Of a stretch of 64,000 nt of DNA, positions 41,322-49,968 are shown in pieces (position 1 is the first letter of the stretch; each line of letters starts with the position of its first letter). This stretch comes from Microbacterium sp. LCT-H2. GTDB lineage: Bacteria > Actinomycetota > Actinomycetes > Actinomycetales > Microbacteriaceae. The stretch is taken from contig NZ_MODW01000004.1 in the NCBI RefSeq assembly GCF_001866135.1, positions 124,001-188,000 on the forward strand, in the 5' to 3' direction. A model generated the notes under the pieces. That model saw nothing but the letters and a program-made list of their open reading frames with translations, ran no database searches and was not told the DNA's origin. The position numbers and the translations under genes were made by a program.

Positions 41322-41369
41322 GGGATCAAAACCGCTCCCCCACCCCGCCTGCGGTCCCTTTCTGATCCC
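41322..41369. repeat. GATC-centred inverted repeat, unit a
   Basis: GGGATCAAAACC (41322-41333) faces CCCTTTCTGATCCC (41356-41369). The arms are imperfect in the middle. Confidence 0.5.
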
Positions 41370-41393
41370 GCCCGCCCCGCCGCATCCCGCGCA

Positions 41394-41442
41394 GGATCGA
41401 AAACGCACCCGACCGCCCATCCCGCGGGGCCTTTCTGATCCC
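41394..41442. repeat. GATC-centred inverted repeat, unit b
   Basis: GGATCGAAAACGC (41394-41406) faces CTTTCTGATCCC (41431-41442). The left arm is repeated exactly, in inverse, as GCGTTTTCGATCC at 41603-41615. Confidence 0.5.
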
Positions 41443-41723
41443 GCACCGATGCGGGCGCCCGCGCCCTCGGTTCGACGAGCACCCTGCGGACGTGCGGTGC
41501 GATACCCGCGCGGCGCGGCTGGGACCAGAATGCCGCGGCCTGCGGCGGGACCGTTCGGGCCGATGTGGGACGGTAAACGCTCCGGACGCGGCGCGCTCGC
41601 GCGCGTTTTCGATCCCGCATGACAGCGGGGGACGGTGGCGGAATCGTGGCGGGACGGAAAGGGGCCCGGATGCGTGGGAACGGGGCACGAAAATGATCCC
41701 GCACGGCTGAAGGAGGGAGGGGG

Positions 41724-42692
41724 TCAGGCGGCGGGGAGGGCGTCGGCGCAGGAGAAGCGGGCGCGGTAGGCGGTGGGGGTCACACCCAGCACGCGGGCGA
41801 AGTTCTGCCGGAGGACGGCCGCGGAACCGAAGCCGCAGTCCGTCGCGATGTGTTCGAGCGGAAGATCGGTGCGCTCGAGGAGACGCTGGGCCCTGATGAT
41901 CCGCTGCCGACCGAGCCACGCGGCGGGGGTCGCCCCGTACTCGGCCTTGAAGCGGCGCGCGAAGGTCCGCGGCGACATGAGCGCCCGCGCCGCGAGCTGG
42001 TCGACCGTCAGGTCTTCGCGGAGGTTCTCCACCGCCCAGTCGGCCACCACGGCGAGCGAATCCGTGGGCGCGACCGGGATGGGGCGATCGATGAACTGCG
42101 CCTGACCCCCGTCCCGCTGCGGCGGCACGACCATCCGACGCGCGATCCGGTTGGTGATCTCCGCCCCGAGCTCCTGTCGCAGCAGGTGCAGGCAGGCGTC
42201 GATGCCGGCAGCGGTGCCTGCACTCGTGATGATGCGGCCGTCCTGGACGAAGAGCACGTCCGGATCGATGTCGACGGCGGGGTACATGTCGGCCATCGTG
42301 TGCGCGTACATCCAGTGCGTCGTCGCCCGCCGCCCGTCCAGCACTCCGGCCGCGGCGAGGATGAACGACCCGCTGCACACGCTCATGACCCAGGCGCCGC
42401 GCTCGACGGCCGCACGCGCGACCTCGACGAGGAGAGGATCGATGTCGCCCCAGACCTCGCGCGGCACCGGGCAGAACACGACGAGATCGGCGTCCGCGGC
42501 GAACGACAGATCATGCTCCACGTTGATGGAGAAGCCGATCTTGGAGCGCACGACCCCGGGCCGCGGCGCGACGATGCGGAAGTCGAAGTTCGGCACGCCG
42601 TCGGCCGACCGGTCGAGGCCGAACGCCTCGCAGGCGACCCCGAACTCGAACGGCGCGAAGCCGTCCTGCACCACGCACGCGACGGTCTTCAT
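41724..42692 (-). CDS. GlxA-family regulator (DJ-1/PfpI domain plus AraC HTH)
   Basis: A 322-residue regulator. The N-terminal class-I amidotransferase-like domain (about 2-190) includes VVQDGFAPFEFGVACEAFGL and the nucleophile-elbow stretch MSVCSGSFILAAAG (Cys near 106). The two AraC HTH motifs (about 220-315) include MSPRTFARRFKAEYGATPAAWL and CGFGSAAVLRQNFARVLGVTPTAYR. The ligand is unknown. It is divergent from a tiny membrane protein. The ATG is preferred over the GTG one codon upstream because of the GGGAG site. Confidence 0.92.
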   Translation of the reverse strand: MKTVACVVQDGFAPFEFGVACEAFGLDRSADGVPNFDFRIVAPRPGVVRSKIGFSINVEHDLSFAADADLVVFCPVPREVWGDIDPLLVEVARAAVERGAWVMSVCSGSFILAAAGVLDGRRATTHWMYAHTMADMYPAVDIDPDVLFVQDGRIITSAGTAAGIDACLHLLRQELGAEITNRIARRMVVPPQRDGGQAQFIDRPIPVAPTDSLAVVADWAVENLREDLTVDQLAARALMSPRTFARRFKAEYGATPAAWLGRQRIIRAQRLLERTDLPLEHIATDCGFGSAAVLRQNFARVLGVTPTAYRARFSCADALPAA

Positions 42693-42764
42693 CACACTCC
42701 CGGAATGGCAGTTTTCCTACGCACGGTGCCCGAACCGCCACTCGTGGCAGCATCGCATCGAGCG

Positions 42765-42770
42765 TAGCTT
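42765..42770 (+). promoter_or_regulatory. -10 box TAGCTT for the 53-residue membrane protein
   Basis: TAGCTT, TTCTGCC, then ATG at 42778. GCCAC-TC-GTGGC (42737-42748) just upstream is a candidate operator in the divergent gap with the GlxA-type gene. Confidence 0.45.
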
Positions 42771-42777
42771 TTCTGCC

Positions 42778-42939
42778 ATGCTACTCCTCATCCTCCTCCT
42801 CGCCCTCGCCATCTGGGCGCTCGTCGCCACGTTCGTCGAACTGCGGCGGGACGGCTATCGTCGCGCCCCCACCGACTGGAGCCGCGTCGCCGGACAGGAC
42901 GCCCTGTCGCAGGCCGACCCCGGCCACCTCTACCGCTGA
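42778..42939 (+). CDS. Small single-pass membrane protein
   Basis: A 53-residue protein: one helix at the very N-terminus (LLLILLLALAIWALVATFV), then a cytoplasmic tail with ELRRDGYRRAPTDWSR. No family is recognised. Support comes from the well-placed promoter and clean actinobacterial codon use. It may be co-transcribed with the next gene, although that gene has a promoter of its own. Confidence 0.6.
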   Translation: MLLLILLLALAIWALVATFVELRRDGYRRAPTDWSRVAGQDALSQADPGHLYR

Positions 42940-42964
42940 CCTCCCGACTGTCCGGGAGGAGGGC

Positions 42965-42970
42965 TACGCT
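42965..42970 (+). promoter_or_regulatory. -10 box TACGCT for the Pro-rich membrane protein
   Basis: TACGCT, CGGGTC, then ATG at 42977. Confidence 0.55.
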
Positions 42971-42976
42971 CGGGTC

Positions 42977-43564
42977 ATGAGCGACCCGCAGCAGCCCGGA
43001 CACCCCTCGCGCGACGGCGCCGGCGACCCGGCCGCCCCGACCCTTCCGTCGCTCCCGGCGGAGCCGCAGTACCCCGGCGCCCAGGCCCCCGCCCCGGGGG
43101 CACCGTACGCCCCCGCTCCCGGCGGCGGCCACATGTTCCCGACCGCGCCCCCGCAGACCTTCCCCACGGCGGCCCCGCAGCCGTCACCGACCGCGCCCGG
43201 GTTCGTGCCCGGACCCGCCGGCATCCCGCCCTACGGCACCCCGACCCCACGCGCGTCCGGCACCGGCCTCGGGCGCGCCGCGCTCATCGTCGCACTGGTG
43301 ACCCTCGCGATCGACGTGTTCCTGATCCTCGCGCGACCGTTCGTCTACATGTCGGACCGGACCTACAGCATCATCGGCCTGATCGAAGGGGCATCGGGCA
43401 TCCTCACGTTCCTCGGCTACGGGGCGGCGCTCGTGCTCGGCCTCATCGCGGCGCGACGCCCGGGTCCGCGACTGCTCGCCGGGATCGCCATCGGCATCTC
43501 GGGCGCCGGTCTGCTGACGATCGTGCTGAGCTGGCTCTCGTCGACGTTCTACGGGTTCCTGTGA
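42977..43564 (+). CDS. Pro/Ala-rich N-terminus membrane protein
   Basis: A 195-residue protein of unknown function. Residues 1-92 are a disordered Pro/Ala/Gly region (PQQPGHPS, PGAQAPAPGAPYAPAPGGG). Residues 95-193 hold three hydrophobic helices. This build is common in actinobacteria for proteins at cell-division or envelope sites, but no motif identifies a role. It converges on the glycosyltransferase gene with 4 bases between stops. Confidence 0.75.
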   Translation: MSDPQQPGHPSRDGAGDPAAPTLPSLPAEPQYPGAQAPAPGAPYAPAPGGGHMFPTAPPQTFPTAAPQPSPTAPGFVPGPAGIPPYGTPTPRASGTGLGRAALIVALVTLAIDVFLILARPFVYMSDRTYSIIGLIEGASGILTFLGYGAALVLGLIAARRPGPRLLAGIAIGISGAGLLTIVLSWLSSTFYGFL

Positions 43565-43568
43565 CCGC

Positions 43569-44804
43569 TCAGGATCGGGTGAGCACCCGCTCGTAGACCT
43601 CGATCATGGCGCCCGTCCGCGACGACTGCCGGAAGGCGTCCGCCACGGCGGGCACCGGCTGCGGGGCGGTCCCGTCCGCGATGTCCGCGGCCGCCCGCTG
43701 CAGCGTCGCGGCGAGCGCGTCGATCCGTTGTGTCTCGAGGTCCCGTCCGCGCGCGTGCGGATCCGCCGTCGGCACCGCCCAGAGCCCGCCCTGGAGTTCC
43801 GCGGCGATGTCGGGGTCGCACACGACGGAGGGCGTGCCGAGGGTGGCCGCCTCGAACGGCGTCATGCCCTGGGTCTCGAACCCGATGGACGTCTGCACGA
43901 GCGCATCGGCGGCGGCGATCCGCTCCAGCGTCTGCGCATAGGAGAGCCGACCGGCGAACCGTACGTCCGCACGCCCCGCGACGATGCGCGCGGCCGCGGC
44001 GCGCTGTCCGCCGCCGCCGATCACCTCGAGCTCTGCGTCGATGCCCGCGTCAACCCAGGCCTGGAGGAACGGGAGCAGGCGCTTCTCCGGACTCATCCGC
44101 CCGAGCCAGACGAAGCGCGGGCGCCCCGGTGCCCGCTCGGCGGGGGTCGCCGCGAGGGTCTGCGCGCGGACGTCGTCGTCGATGCCGTTCCACACGACGT
44201 CGACCGTCCGCGCCACGCCGTTCTGCTCCAGGCGTCGCGCGAAGTGCCCGGACGGGGCCGTGACGGCAGCGGCGCCCGACGCGAGACCGCGGAGGTACGA
44301 CCACCCGTCGCTGCCACCGACCGGCACACCGACGCCTCGGAGGGCGGCGCGGCGCCACAGGTTGAGCACGGCCAGCACGGGACGGTGCAGCGGAGTGACC
44401 GCGGCCAGTCCCACGTCGACGCGGTTGTGCATCGTGTGCACGACCGGGATCCCGTGGCGGGCGGCGAAACGGTGCCCGATGAAGGCGCCCCAGAAGTCGG
44501 CCTGCACGTGCACGAGGTCGACGGGCGGGCGATGCGCCATGGCGCGGTCGAGAGTCCGATCGGTCGCCCGCCCCGGCCAGGTCATCGCGTACTCCCGGTC
44601 GAGGGTGATCGGCAGCGACGGGAGGTCGACGTTCCCCTCCGACGGTGCAGCAGCATCCGGCCGCGCGTGCATGCGGGGCGCGACGACCGTCACGGTGTGC
44701 CCTGCACGCTCCAGGAACGTCCGCTGCAGCCGCATCGACACCTGCGCCCCGCCGAGGGAGTCGAGGTGCTGATCGGCGAAGAAGACGACGTGCATCCGCG
44801 TCAC
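43569..44804 (-). CDS. GT4-family glycosyltransferase
   Basis: A 411-residue cytoplasmic GT-B enzyme. The N-terminal acceptor domain starts MHVVFFADQHLDSLGGAQVSMRLQ. The C-terminal nucleotide-sugar domain has WLGRMSPEKRLLPFLQAW (near 233) and the EX7E region ETQGMTPFEAATLGTPSVVCD (near 318). It probably adds mannose or a similar sugar to a lipid or glycan. The GTG start overlaps the stop of the second GT by 4 bases, so the pair acts in one pathway. HGIPVVHTMHNRVD near 125 is acceptor-domain like. Confidence 0.88.
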   Translation of the reverse strand: MTRMHVVFFADQHLDSLGGAQVSMRLQRTFLERAGHTVTVVAPRMHARPDAAAPSEGNVDLPSLPITLDREYAMTWPGRATDRTLDRAMAHRPPVDLVHVQADFWGAFIGHRFAARHGIPVVHTMHNRVDVGLAAVTPLHRPVLAVLNLWRRAALRGVGVPVGGSDGWSYLRGLASGAAAVTAPSGHFARRLEQNGVARTVDVVWNGIDDDVRAQTLAATPAERAPGRPRFVWLGRMSPEKRLLPFLQAWVDAGIDAELEVIGGGGQRAAAARIVAGRADVRFAGRLSYAQTLERIAAADALVQTSIGFETQGMTPFEAATLGTPSVVCDPDIAAELQGGLWAVPTADPHARGRDLETQRIDALAATLQRAAADIADGTAPQPVPAVADAFRQSSRTGAMIEVYERVLTRS

Positions 44805-46024
44805 TCGGGCAGCGGCTCGTCGCGGTACAGCGCCTCGAAGGTGTCGAGCGTGCGGTTGATATCGTGGATGGCCACGCCGTCGAGGGACGCCTTCTGCATC
44901 CGCTCGTACTCGCCGGGGGAGGCGGTCAGGACGGCCGTGAGCTTCGCGGCGAGGTCGTCGACGTCTCCCGGCGTGAACAGGTGGCCGTTCTCGCCGTCGT
45001 GCACGAGGTGCGGCAGGGCGACGGCGTCCGCGGCGACGATCGGCAGCGCCGAAGCCATGGCCTCCATCGTCGCGATGGACTGCAGCTCGGCGATCGACGC
45101 GATGACGAAGAGGCTCGCACGCGACAGGAGCGCCCGCAGCTCCTCGTCGGTGGTCCGGCCGTGGAAGGTGACCCGGTCCGACAGCCCGAGCTGTGCCGTC
45201 AGGTGCTCGAGCTGCTTGCGCTGGTCTCCGCCACCGACGATGTCGAACGTCGTGTTCAGCGCCGGGTCGAGCTTCGTCATCGCCTTGAGGATGACCTCGA
45301 CCTGCTTCTCCGCCGTCAGCCGGCCCACGAACACGAGCCGGTTCTCCTCGCGCGGGGCGATGACCGGGGTGTACTGGGAGCGGTCGATGCCGCAGCTCAC
45401 CGGGATGACGCCGCGCACCTCGACCGTCTTCTCCAGGAAGTCGGCGGCCCGACGCGTGGGCGTGGTGATCGCCCGCGTCAGGTCGAAGGTGCGCTTCGCG
45501 TCGGCCCAGGCGAGCTTGAGCACCAGGTCGTCGACGAACTTCGGCATGGTCGTGTGGTCGAGGATGTTCTCGGCCATGACGTGGTTCGTCGCGATGACCG
45601 GGATACCGCGCTGCTTCGCGATGCGCGCGAGTCCGCGCCCGATGACGATGTGGGACTGGATGTGCACGACGTCGGGCTGCACGGCGTCGAGCACCTTCCG
45701 GGCGTAGTGCTTGGAGCGCCACGGCCACACGAAGCGCAGCCAGTCGTGCGGGGCCCAGCGCACGGAGGGCAGACGGTGGAGCGTCATCGGCTCCCCCTCG
45801 ATGACCTCGGTGCGGGGCGCGGTGCGACGGTAGGCCTGGTTGGGGGCGACCACATGCACCTCGTGTCCGCGCTGCACGAGTCCGGCGGCGAGACGCTCGG
45901 CGAAGCGGGCGGCGCCGTTGATGTCGGGGGCGAACGTGTCGCAGCCGAGGAGGATCTTCAGCGGACGGGGCTGTACGGCGGTGGCGTCGCGCGACGCATC
46001 GATCGGATCGTCGGAGGAGGTCAC
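44801..46024 (-). CDS. GT4-family glycosyltransferase (PimB/MgtA-like)
   Basis: A 407-residue GT-B enzyme resembling mannosyltransferases acting on phosphatidylinositol mannosides or glucuronyl-diacylglycerol. It has LGCDTFAPDINGAARFAERLAAGL near the start, VIATNHVMAENI (near 143), VFVGRLTAEKQVEVILKAM (near 234) and SIAELQSIATMEAMASALPIVAAD (near 317) with the EX7E pair. The GTG start at 46024 leaves about 20 residues before the domain. A glycolipid or lipoglycan role is inference from family and pairing. Confidence 0.87.
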   Translation of the reverse strand: MTSSDDPIDASRDATAVQPRPLKILLGCDTFAPDINGAARFAERLAAGLVQRGHEVHVVAPNQAYRRTAPRTEVIEGEPMTLHRLPSVRWAPHDWLRFVWPWRSKHYARKVLDAVQPDVVHIQSHIVIGRGLARIAKQRGIPVIATNHVMAENILDHTTMPKFVDDLVLKLAWADAKRTFDLTRAITTPTRRAADFLEKTVEVRGVIPVSCGIDRSQYTPVIAPREENRLVFVGRLTAEKQVEVILKAMTKLDPALNTTFDIVGGGDQRKQLEHLTAQLGLSDRVTFHGRTTDEELRALLSRASLFVIASIAELQSIATMEAMASALPIVAADAVALPHLVHDGENGHLFTPGDVDDLAAKLTAVLTASPGEYERMQKASLDGVAIHDINRTLDTFEALYRDEPLPE

Positions 46025-46139
46025 AGAGATGCCTAACGGGGTGGCGGCCAAGGAGAAGCCCTGGTCGGGCGGTGGCAACTCTACCCGAGGGCCCTGTCCC
46101 CGACGCCGAGCCATACCGGCATCCTTCAGCCTCGGCCGA

Positions 46140-46145
46140 TACCGT
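46140..46145 (+). promoter_or_regulatory. -10 box TACCGT for the 195-residue unknown protein
   Basis: TACCGT, GAAGCC, then ATG at 46152. Confidence 0.5.
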
Positions 46146-46151
46146 GAAGCC

Positions 46152-46739
46152 ATGCGACTGCACGCCGACGCCGACCCCCAGCTGTGGATCCCCGTGACGG
46201 ACTCGCTCGGGTGGAGGGGACGCCGGCATCGCAAGGCCGCGATCCGGATGCTGCTCGGCCAGGTGAACGCCGCGGTCGGCGCGACGGAGCGCCCCGGTTC
46301 GCGGTTCGGAGCCTGGGCGATGAGCCAGGCCGCGCCGATGCTCATGAAGAAGGCCGACGGCCGGGTCCTCGCGTGGACGTGGAAGGCGGAGCCGGACCTC
46401 GTCGTGGCGATGGCGACCGTGCAGGCGCTCACTCCTGACATCCGGATCGCCCGCGCGTCGATGCCGATGGAGTACGACGACACGACCTCCTTCCCCACCC
46501 GGCTCGGCGTCGGCGAGAAGCTCGTGGTCCCGACCCCGCCCTCGCCTTCGGCACCGCCCTTCGCGACCTACACGTGGGACACCGGTACGCACCTGGTGAC
46601 CCTGACGGCCGTCTGCAGCGACCGCGAACGCTTCGGCACGCTCATCGGCGCGCTCGACGAACTGGCCCGCAGCCTCCGCATCGCCGACGACCTGACCAGC
46701 GGCGAGTCGCCCGACGTCCTCCGCCTTCCGCCCGCCTGA
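46152..46739 (+). CDS. Hypothetical soluble protein
   Basis: A 195-residue protein I do not recognise. It has no signal peptide or membrane helix. A basic segment (GWRGRRHRKAAIRMLLG) lies near residue 25, and alternating hydrophobic stretches (RVLAWTWKAEPDLVVAMATVQAL, THLVTLTAVCSD) suggest an alpha/beta fold. It is divergent from the glycosyltransferase pair and followed by a strong terminator, so it stands as a single-gene unit. Confidence 0.7.
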   Translation: MRLHADADPQLWIPVTDSLGWRGRRHRKAAIRMLLGQVNAAVGATERPGSRFGAWAMSQAAPMLMKKADGRVLAWTWKAEPDLVVAMATVQALTPDIRIARASMPMEYDDTTSFPTRLGVGEKLVVPTPPSPSAPPFATYTWDTGTHLVTLTAVCSDRERFGTLIGALDELARSLRIADDLTSGESPDVLRLPPA

Positions 46740-46758
46740 GACCGGATCCCGCCCGGCG

Positions 46759-46806
46759 GGATGAGAAACGCGCCTCCCCAAGTGCGGGGAGGCGCGTTTC
46801 TGATCC
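46759..46806. terminator. Long hairpin between the unknown gene and convergent GH38 gene
   Basis: GGATGAGAAACGCGCCTCCCC pairs with GGGGAGGCGCGTTTCTGATCC, broken only by one G-G mismatch, around a 6-base loop. The outer GGAT(G)AGAAACGC resembles the GATC-centred units at 41322-41615, suggesting one repeat family used as terminators. Confidence 0.85.
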
Positions 46807-46840
46807 GGCACGGAGAGCCCGGCGCGGGGAGGCCGGGGGC

Positions 46841-49834
46841 TCAGCGTGCGATGCGGAGGGTGCGCACCTCGAAGGGGCGGAGGTGGAGCCCGCCGCCGAG
46901 GCGGGGCGCCTCGATCTCGTCCTCGATCAGGCTCACCTCGCGCACCGCGCGGTGCTCGAAGCCGACGGAGAGCTCGCCGACCGCCCGACGCCCGAGCGCC
47001 TCATACACACGAACGATGACATCACTGGAGCCGTCGTCGGCGAGCTTCACGGCGGAGACGACGATCCCCTCGCCCGACACCTCCACCAGCGGCTCGACCT
47101 CGCGCGCCCCACGGATCACCGTGGGCGTGCTGTTGAGGCGAAGGCCCTCGGCCGTCGCGATCGCGGCGTCGGCGCCGATCACGAAGCCGACCTCGATCTC
47201 ATGGACCCCGTGGTCCGTGTCCGGGTCGGGGAAGCGCGGCGCCCGCAGCAGGGACAGCCGCACGGTCGTGGTGACCCCGTCCTCGCCGACCTCGCGCGTC
47301 GTGTCGTACCCGTAGATCGAGTCGTTCACGAGGGCCGCACCGAAGTCCTGCTCGCGCACCAGCACGAAGCGGTGCATCGAGGTCTCGAACTTCGCCGCCT
47401 CCCAGCTCGTGTTCGTGTGGGTGACTCGCGCCTGGTAGCCGAACTGCGTCTCGGCTTCGGTATGCGACGCCTGGATGTCGAGCGGGAACGCGAGCTTGAG
47501 CAGCTTCTCGGTCTCGTGCCAGTCGACCTCGTTGCGCAGCAGCACCGTGCGCGAGTCGGGAGCGAGGAGGATGGTCTGCGTGATGGTCGACTCCGAGAAC
47601 GGACGCACGACGACGATCTGCGCGACACCGTTCACGAGTGATGCCTCGATGGACGACACCGCCGTGAGGTCGTCGACGCTGTTGCGGTAGTAGCGGTCGA
47701 TGTCCCACGCGTCCCACATGTTCGGGAAGTCCTGGTGCAGCTGGAACAGGTTCGCGGCCCTGCCGGGCGCGACCGTCTCCCGCCCCGTGGGCTTGTCGAC
47801 GGCGGAGACGATCAGGCCCTCGCCCGAGACGAGCACCGACACGAGCTCGTTCTCGATCCGCCAGCCATCGGCCTCCTCGACGAGCGTCACGGGTGCGACC
47901 GTCGACTCCCCCACGAACGAGGCGCCGAGTGCGCGCCCCCGACCCACCGAGGTCGGCTCGAACCGCAGCTCGCGGTCCCCCTCGCCTGCCAGAGAGCGAC
48001 GTGCCGCGTCGGCGATGTCGCGCGCATCCGACAGCACATCGGACAGCACGGCGACGGCCTCGCGGTGCACCCACGCGATCGAGGTGCCGGGCAGGATGTC
48101 ATGGAACTCGTGCAGCAGCACGGCCTGCCAGAGCCGGTCGAGCTCCGCCTGCGGGTACGCGGCGCCGGTGCGCACGGCATCGGTCGCGGCCCACAGCTCG
48201 GCCTCCACCAGCGCGTGCTCCGCCCAGCGGTGCAGCGCCTTGGTGGCGTGCTGGCTGGTGAGCGTGCCGCGGTGCAGTTCGAGGTAGAGCTCGCCGACCC
48301 ACACGGCGGGGTTCGGCAGCTCGGCCTTGGCGGCGTCGAAGAACACGTCCGGATGCTCCCACACCACCTGCGCGCTGCCCTCGAGGTCGCGCAGCCGCTC
48401 GGCCTTGCCCGTCATCTCGCGCGTCGTGCCGCCGCCGCCGTCACCCCAGCCGACCGGGGCGATCGACCGCGAGCTGAGACGGTTCTCCTTGAACTGTCGA
48501 GAGGCCTTCGCGACCTCCATGCCGCTCAGCTGCGAGTTGTAGGTGTCCATCGACGGGAAGTGCGTGAACACCTGCGAGCCGTCGATGCCCTCCCAGAGGA
48601 AGGAGTGGTGCGGAAAGACGTTCTGCTGGTTCCACGAGATCTTCTGCGTGAAGAACCACTCGAACCCGGCACGGCGCATCAGCTGCGGCAGGGACGGCGA
48701 GTAGCCGAAGCTGTCCGGCAGCCACACGCCCTTCGACCGGATACCGAACTCCCGCTCGAAGAACCGCTGCCCGTGCGAGAACTGCCGCACGAGCGACTCC
48801 CCCGTCGGCATCACGGTGTCGGACTCCACCCACATGCCACCCAGGGGCAGGAAGCGTCCGGCGGCGACGGCGGCCTTGACCCGCTCCCACACTTCGGGGC
48901 GGTGCTCCTTGACCCAGGCATACTGCTGCGCGCTGGACATGCCGTACTGGAACTCGGGCTGCTCGTCGATGAGCGTGGTCATGGACGAGGTGGTGCGGGC
49001 GACCTTGCGGATCGTCTCGCGCACCGGCCACAGCCAGGCGGAGTCGATGTGGGCGTGCCCCACCGCGGAGATGCGGTGCGCACTCGCCTCGGCCGGTGCG
49101 GCGAGGACGTCGGCGAGCCGCGCCCGCGCGTCACCCGCGGTCTCCACGATGCGCTGCAGGTCGAGTACGTCGAGCGCGTCGTCCATCGCCTGCAGGATGC
49201 GCATGCGGCGCGGCGACGTCGCGGGGAGCTCCGCCTGCAGCTCGAACAGCACCTCGAGGTCGAGGGAGAGGTCGAACACCTCCGGCTCGAACACCGCGAG
49301 GTCGAGGCGCCGCAGCCGGTACAGCGGCTCCTTCGAGGAGGTGAGGATGTCGCCCTCCTGCGTCGGCAGGAAGGGGTGGTAATCGAGGAGGACGGGGTTG
49401 GAGGCGCCCTCCAGGTAGAGCTCGACGGGCTCATCGCCCTCCGCCGTCTCCACGATCGGCACCCACTGGTTGCGCGGGTTGATGCTCTTGATCGGCGTGC
49501 CGTCGGGGCGGTAGGCGAGAGCCTCGCACTGGAAGCCCGTCATGTTCACGTCGAAGCCCAGGTCGATCAGCGCCTCGACCCGGCGGCCTGCCCATTCCGC
49601 GGGCACCCGACCGGTGAGCTTGAACCACGTCGTCCCCCAAGCCGGGCCCCACAGCTCGCCGACCGCGGCCGGGGCGAACGAGAGCGCCAGCCCCTCCGCC
49701 GGGGCGATGGGCTCTCCGGGGAGCTGGTACGCCTCGACCGTGAGGGGGACCGCGGCCGAGTGGATCGCCGGGCGGATGCGCTCTTCGAGGACCCGCTTGA
49801 CGCGGCCGACGGTGAGCGAGGTGTCGTCATGCAT
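46841..49834 (-). CDS. GH38 alpha-mannosidase
   Basis: A 997-residue cytoplasmic enzyme (no signal peptide) that removes alpha-linked mannose. The zinc site GHAHIDSAWLWP is near 258, the nucleophile Asp is in WLPDSFGYSPSLPQLM (near 373), and KISWNQQNVFPHHSFLWEG follows. C-terminal beta-sandwich domains fill residues 620-990. The ribosome site GGAGAA is 7 bases before the ATG. It lies divergent to the LacI gene, with an operator in between, so it belongs to the mannose-glycan regulon. Confidence 0.95.
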   Translation of the reverse strand: MHDDTSLTVGRVKRVLEERIRPAIHSAAVPLTVEAYQLPGEPIAPAEGLALSFAPAAVGELWGPAWGTTWFKLTGRVPAEWAGRRVEALIDLGFDVNMTGFQCEALAYRPDGTPIKSINPRNQWVPIVETAEGDEPVELYLEGASNPVLLDYHPFLPTQEGDILTSSKEPLYRLRRLDLAVFEPEVFDLSLDLEVLFELQAELPATSPRRMRILQAMDDALDVLDLQRIVETAGDARARLADVLAAPAEASAHRISAVGHAHIDSAWLWPVRETIRKVARTTSSMTTLIDEQPEFQYGMSSAQQYAWVKEHRPEVWERVKAAVAAGRFLPLGGMWVESDTVMPTGESLVRQFSHGQRFFEREFGIRSKGVWLPDSFGYSPSLPQLMRRAGFEWFFTQKISWNQQNVFPHHSFLWEGIDGSQVFTHFPSMDTYNSQLSGMEVAKASRQFKENRLSSRSIAPVGWGDGGGGTTREMTGKAERLRDLEGSAQVVWEHPDVFFDAAKAELPNPAVWVGELYLELHRGTLTSQHATKALHRWAEHALVEAELWAATDAVRTGAAYPQAELDRLWQAVLLHEFHDILPGTSIAWVHREAVAVLSDVLSDARDIADAARRSLAGEGDRELRFEPTSVGRGRALGASFVGESTVAPVTLVEEADGWRIENELVSVLVSGEGLIVSAVDKPTGRETVAPGRAANLFQLHQDFPNMWDAWDIDRYYRNSVDDLTAVSSIEASLVNGVAQIVVVRPFSESTITQTILLAPDSRTVLLRNEVDWHETEKLLKLAFPLDIQASHTEAETQFGYQARVTHTNTSWEAAKFETSMHRFVLVREQDFGAALVNDSIYGYDTTREVGEDGVTTTVRLSLLRAPRFPDPDTDHGVHEIEVGFVIGADAAIATAEGLRLNSTPTVIRGAREVEPLVEVSGEGIVVSAVKLADDGSSDVIVRVYEALGRRAVGELSVGFEHRAVREVSLIEDEIEAPRLGGGLHLRPFEVRTLRIAR

Positions 49835-49886
49835 GGTGGGGTTCTCCGGGCTCGACGGTGAGGAATGGGCTTCGATGCGTGTTGTT

Positions 49887-49902
49887 ACTAAAACGATCTA
49901 GC
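49887..49902. promoter_or_regulatory. LacI-type operator 1 (GH38 side)
   Basis: ACTAAAACGATCTAGC, centred on CG as in LacI-family sites, 53 bases before the GH38 start. It aligns with three other 16-mers in this locus. Confidence 0.72.
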
Positions 49903-49940
49903 ACGGGAGTCTACGGCACGTTCTCCCCTGCTTTCGAGAG

Positions 49941-49956
49941 GCTAAACCGATCAAGT
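49941..49956. promoter_or_regulatory. LacI-type operator 2 (regulator gene)
   Basis: GCTAAACCGATCAAGT; its last T is also the first base of the -10 box TAGGGT (49956-49961) of the regulator, so binding would give autorepression. Confidence 0.72.
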
Positions 49957-49961
49957 AGGGT
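49956..49961 (+). promoter_or_regulatory. -10 box TAGGGT for the LacI regulator
   Basis: TAGGGT, GATGCCT, then ATG at 49969. An in-frame ATG also occurs at 49963 but is too close to the box. Confidence 0.55.
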
Positions 49962-49968
49962 GATGCCT

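Larger units (their letters stand above)
41245..41723. other. Gene-free 479-bp region with pyrimidine tract and GATC-centred repeats
   Basis: No convincing gene on either strand. The first 70 bases are almost pure pyrimidine on the plus strand and include three 9-bp units TTCTCCCCC (41262-41288). The rest holds scattered, partly inverted copies of GGATC(A/G)AAA or TTTCTGATCCC (listed separately). The region separates convergent genes, so it may terminate both. Confidence 0.6.

Noticed and set aside
47735..49861. Long open frame antisense to the GH38 gene
   Set aside because: Same shadow effect: Arg/Leu/His-rich translation, no motif, and an intact enzyme on the other strand.
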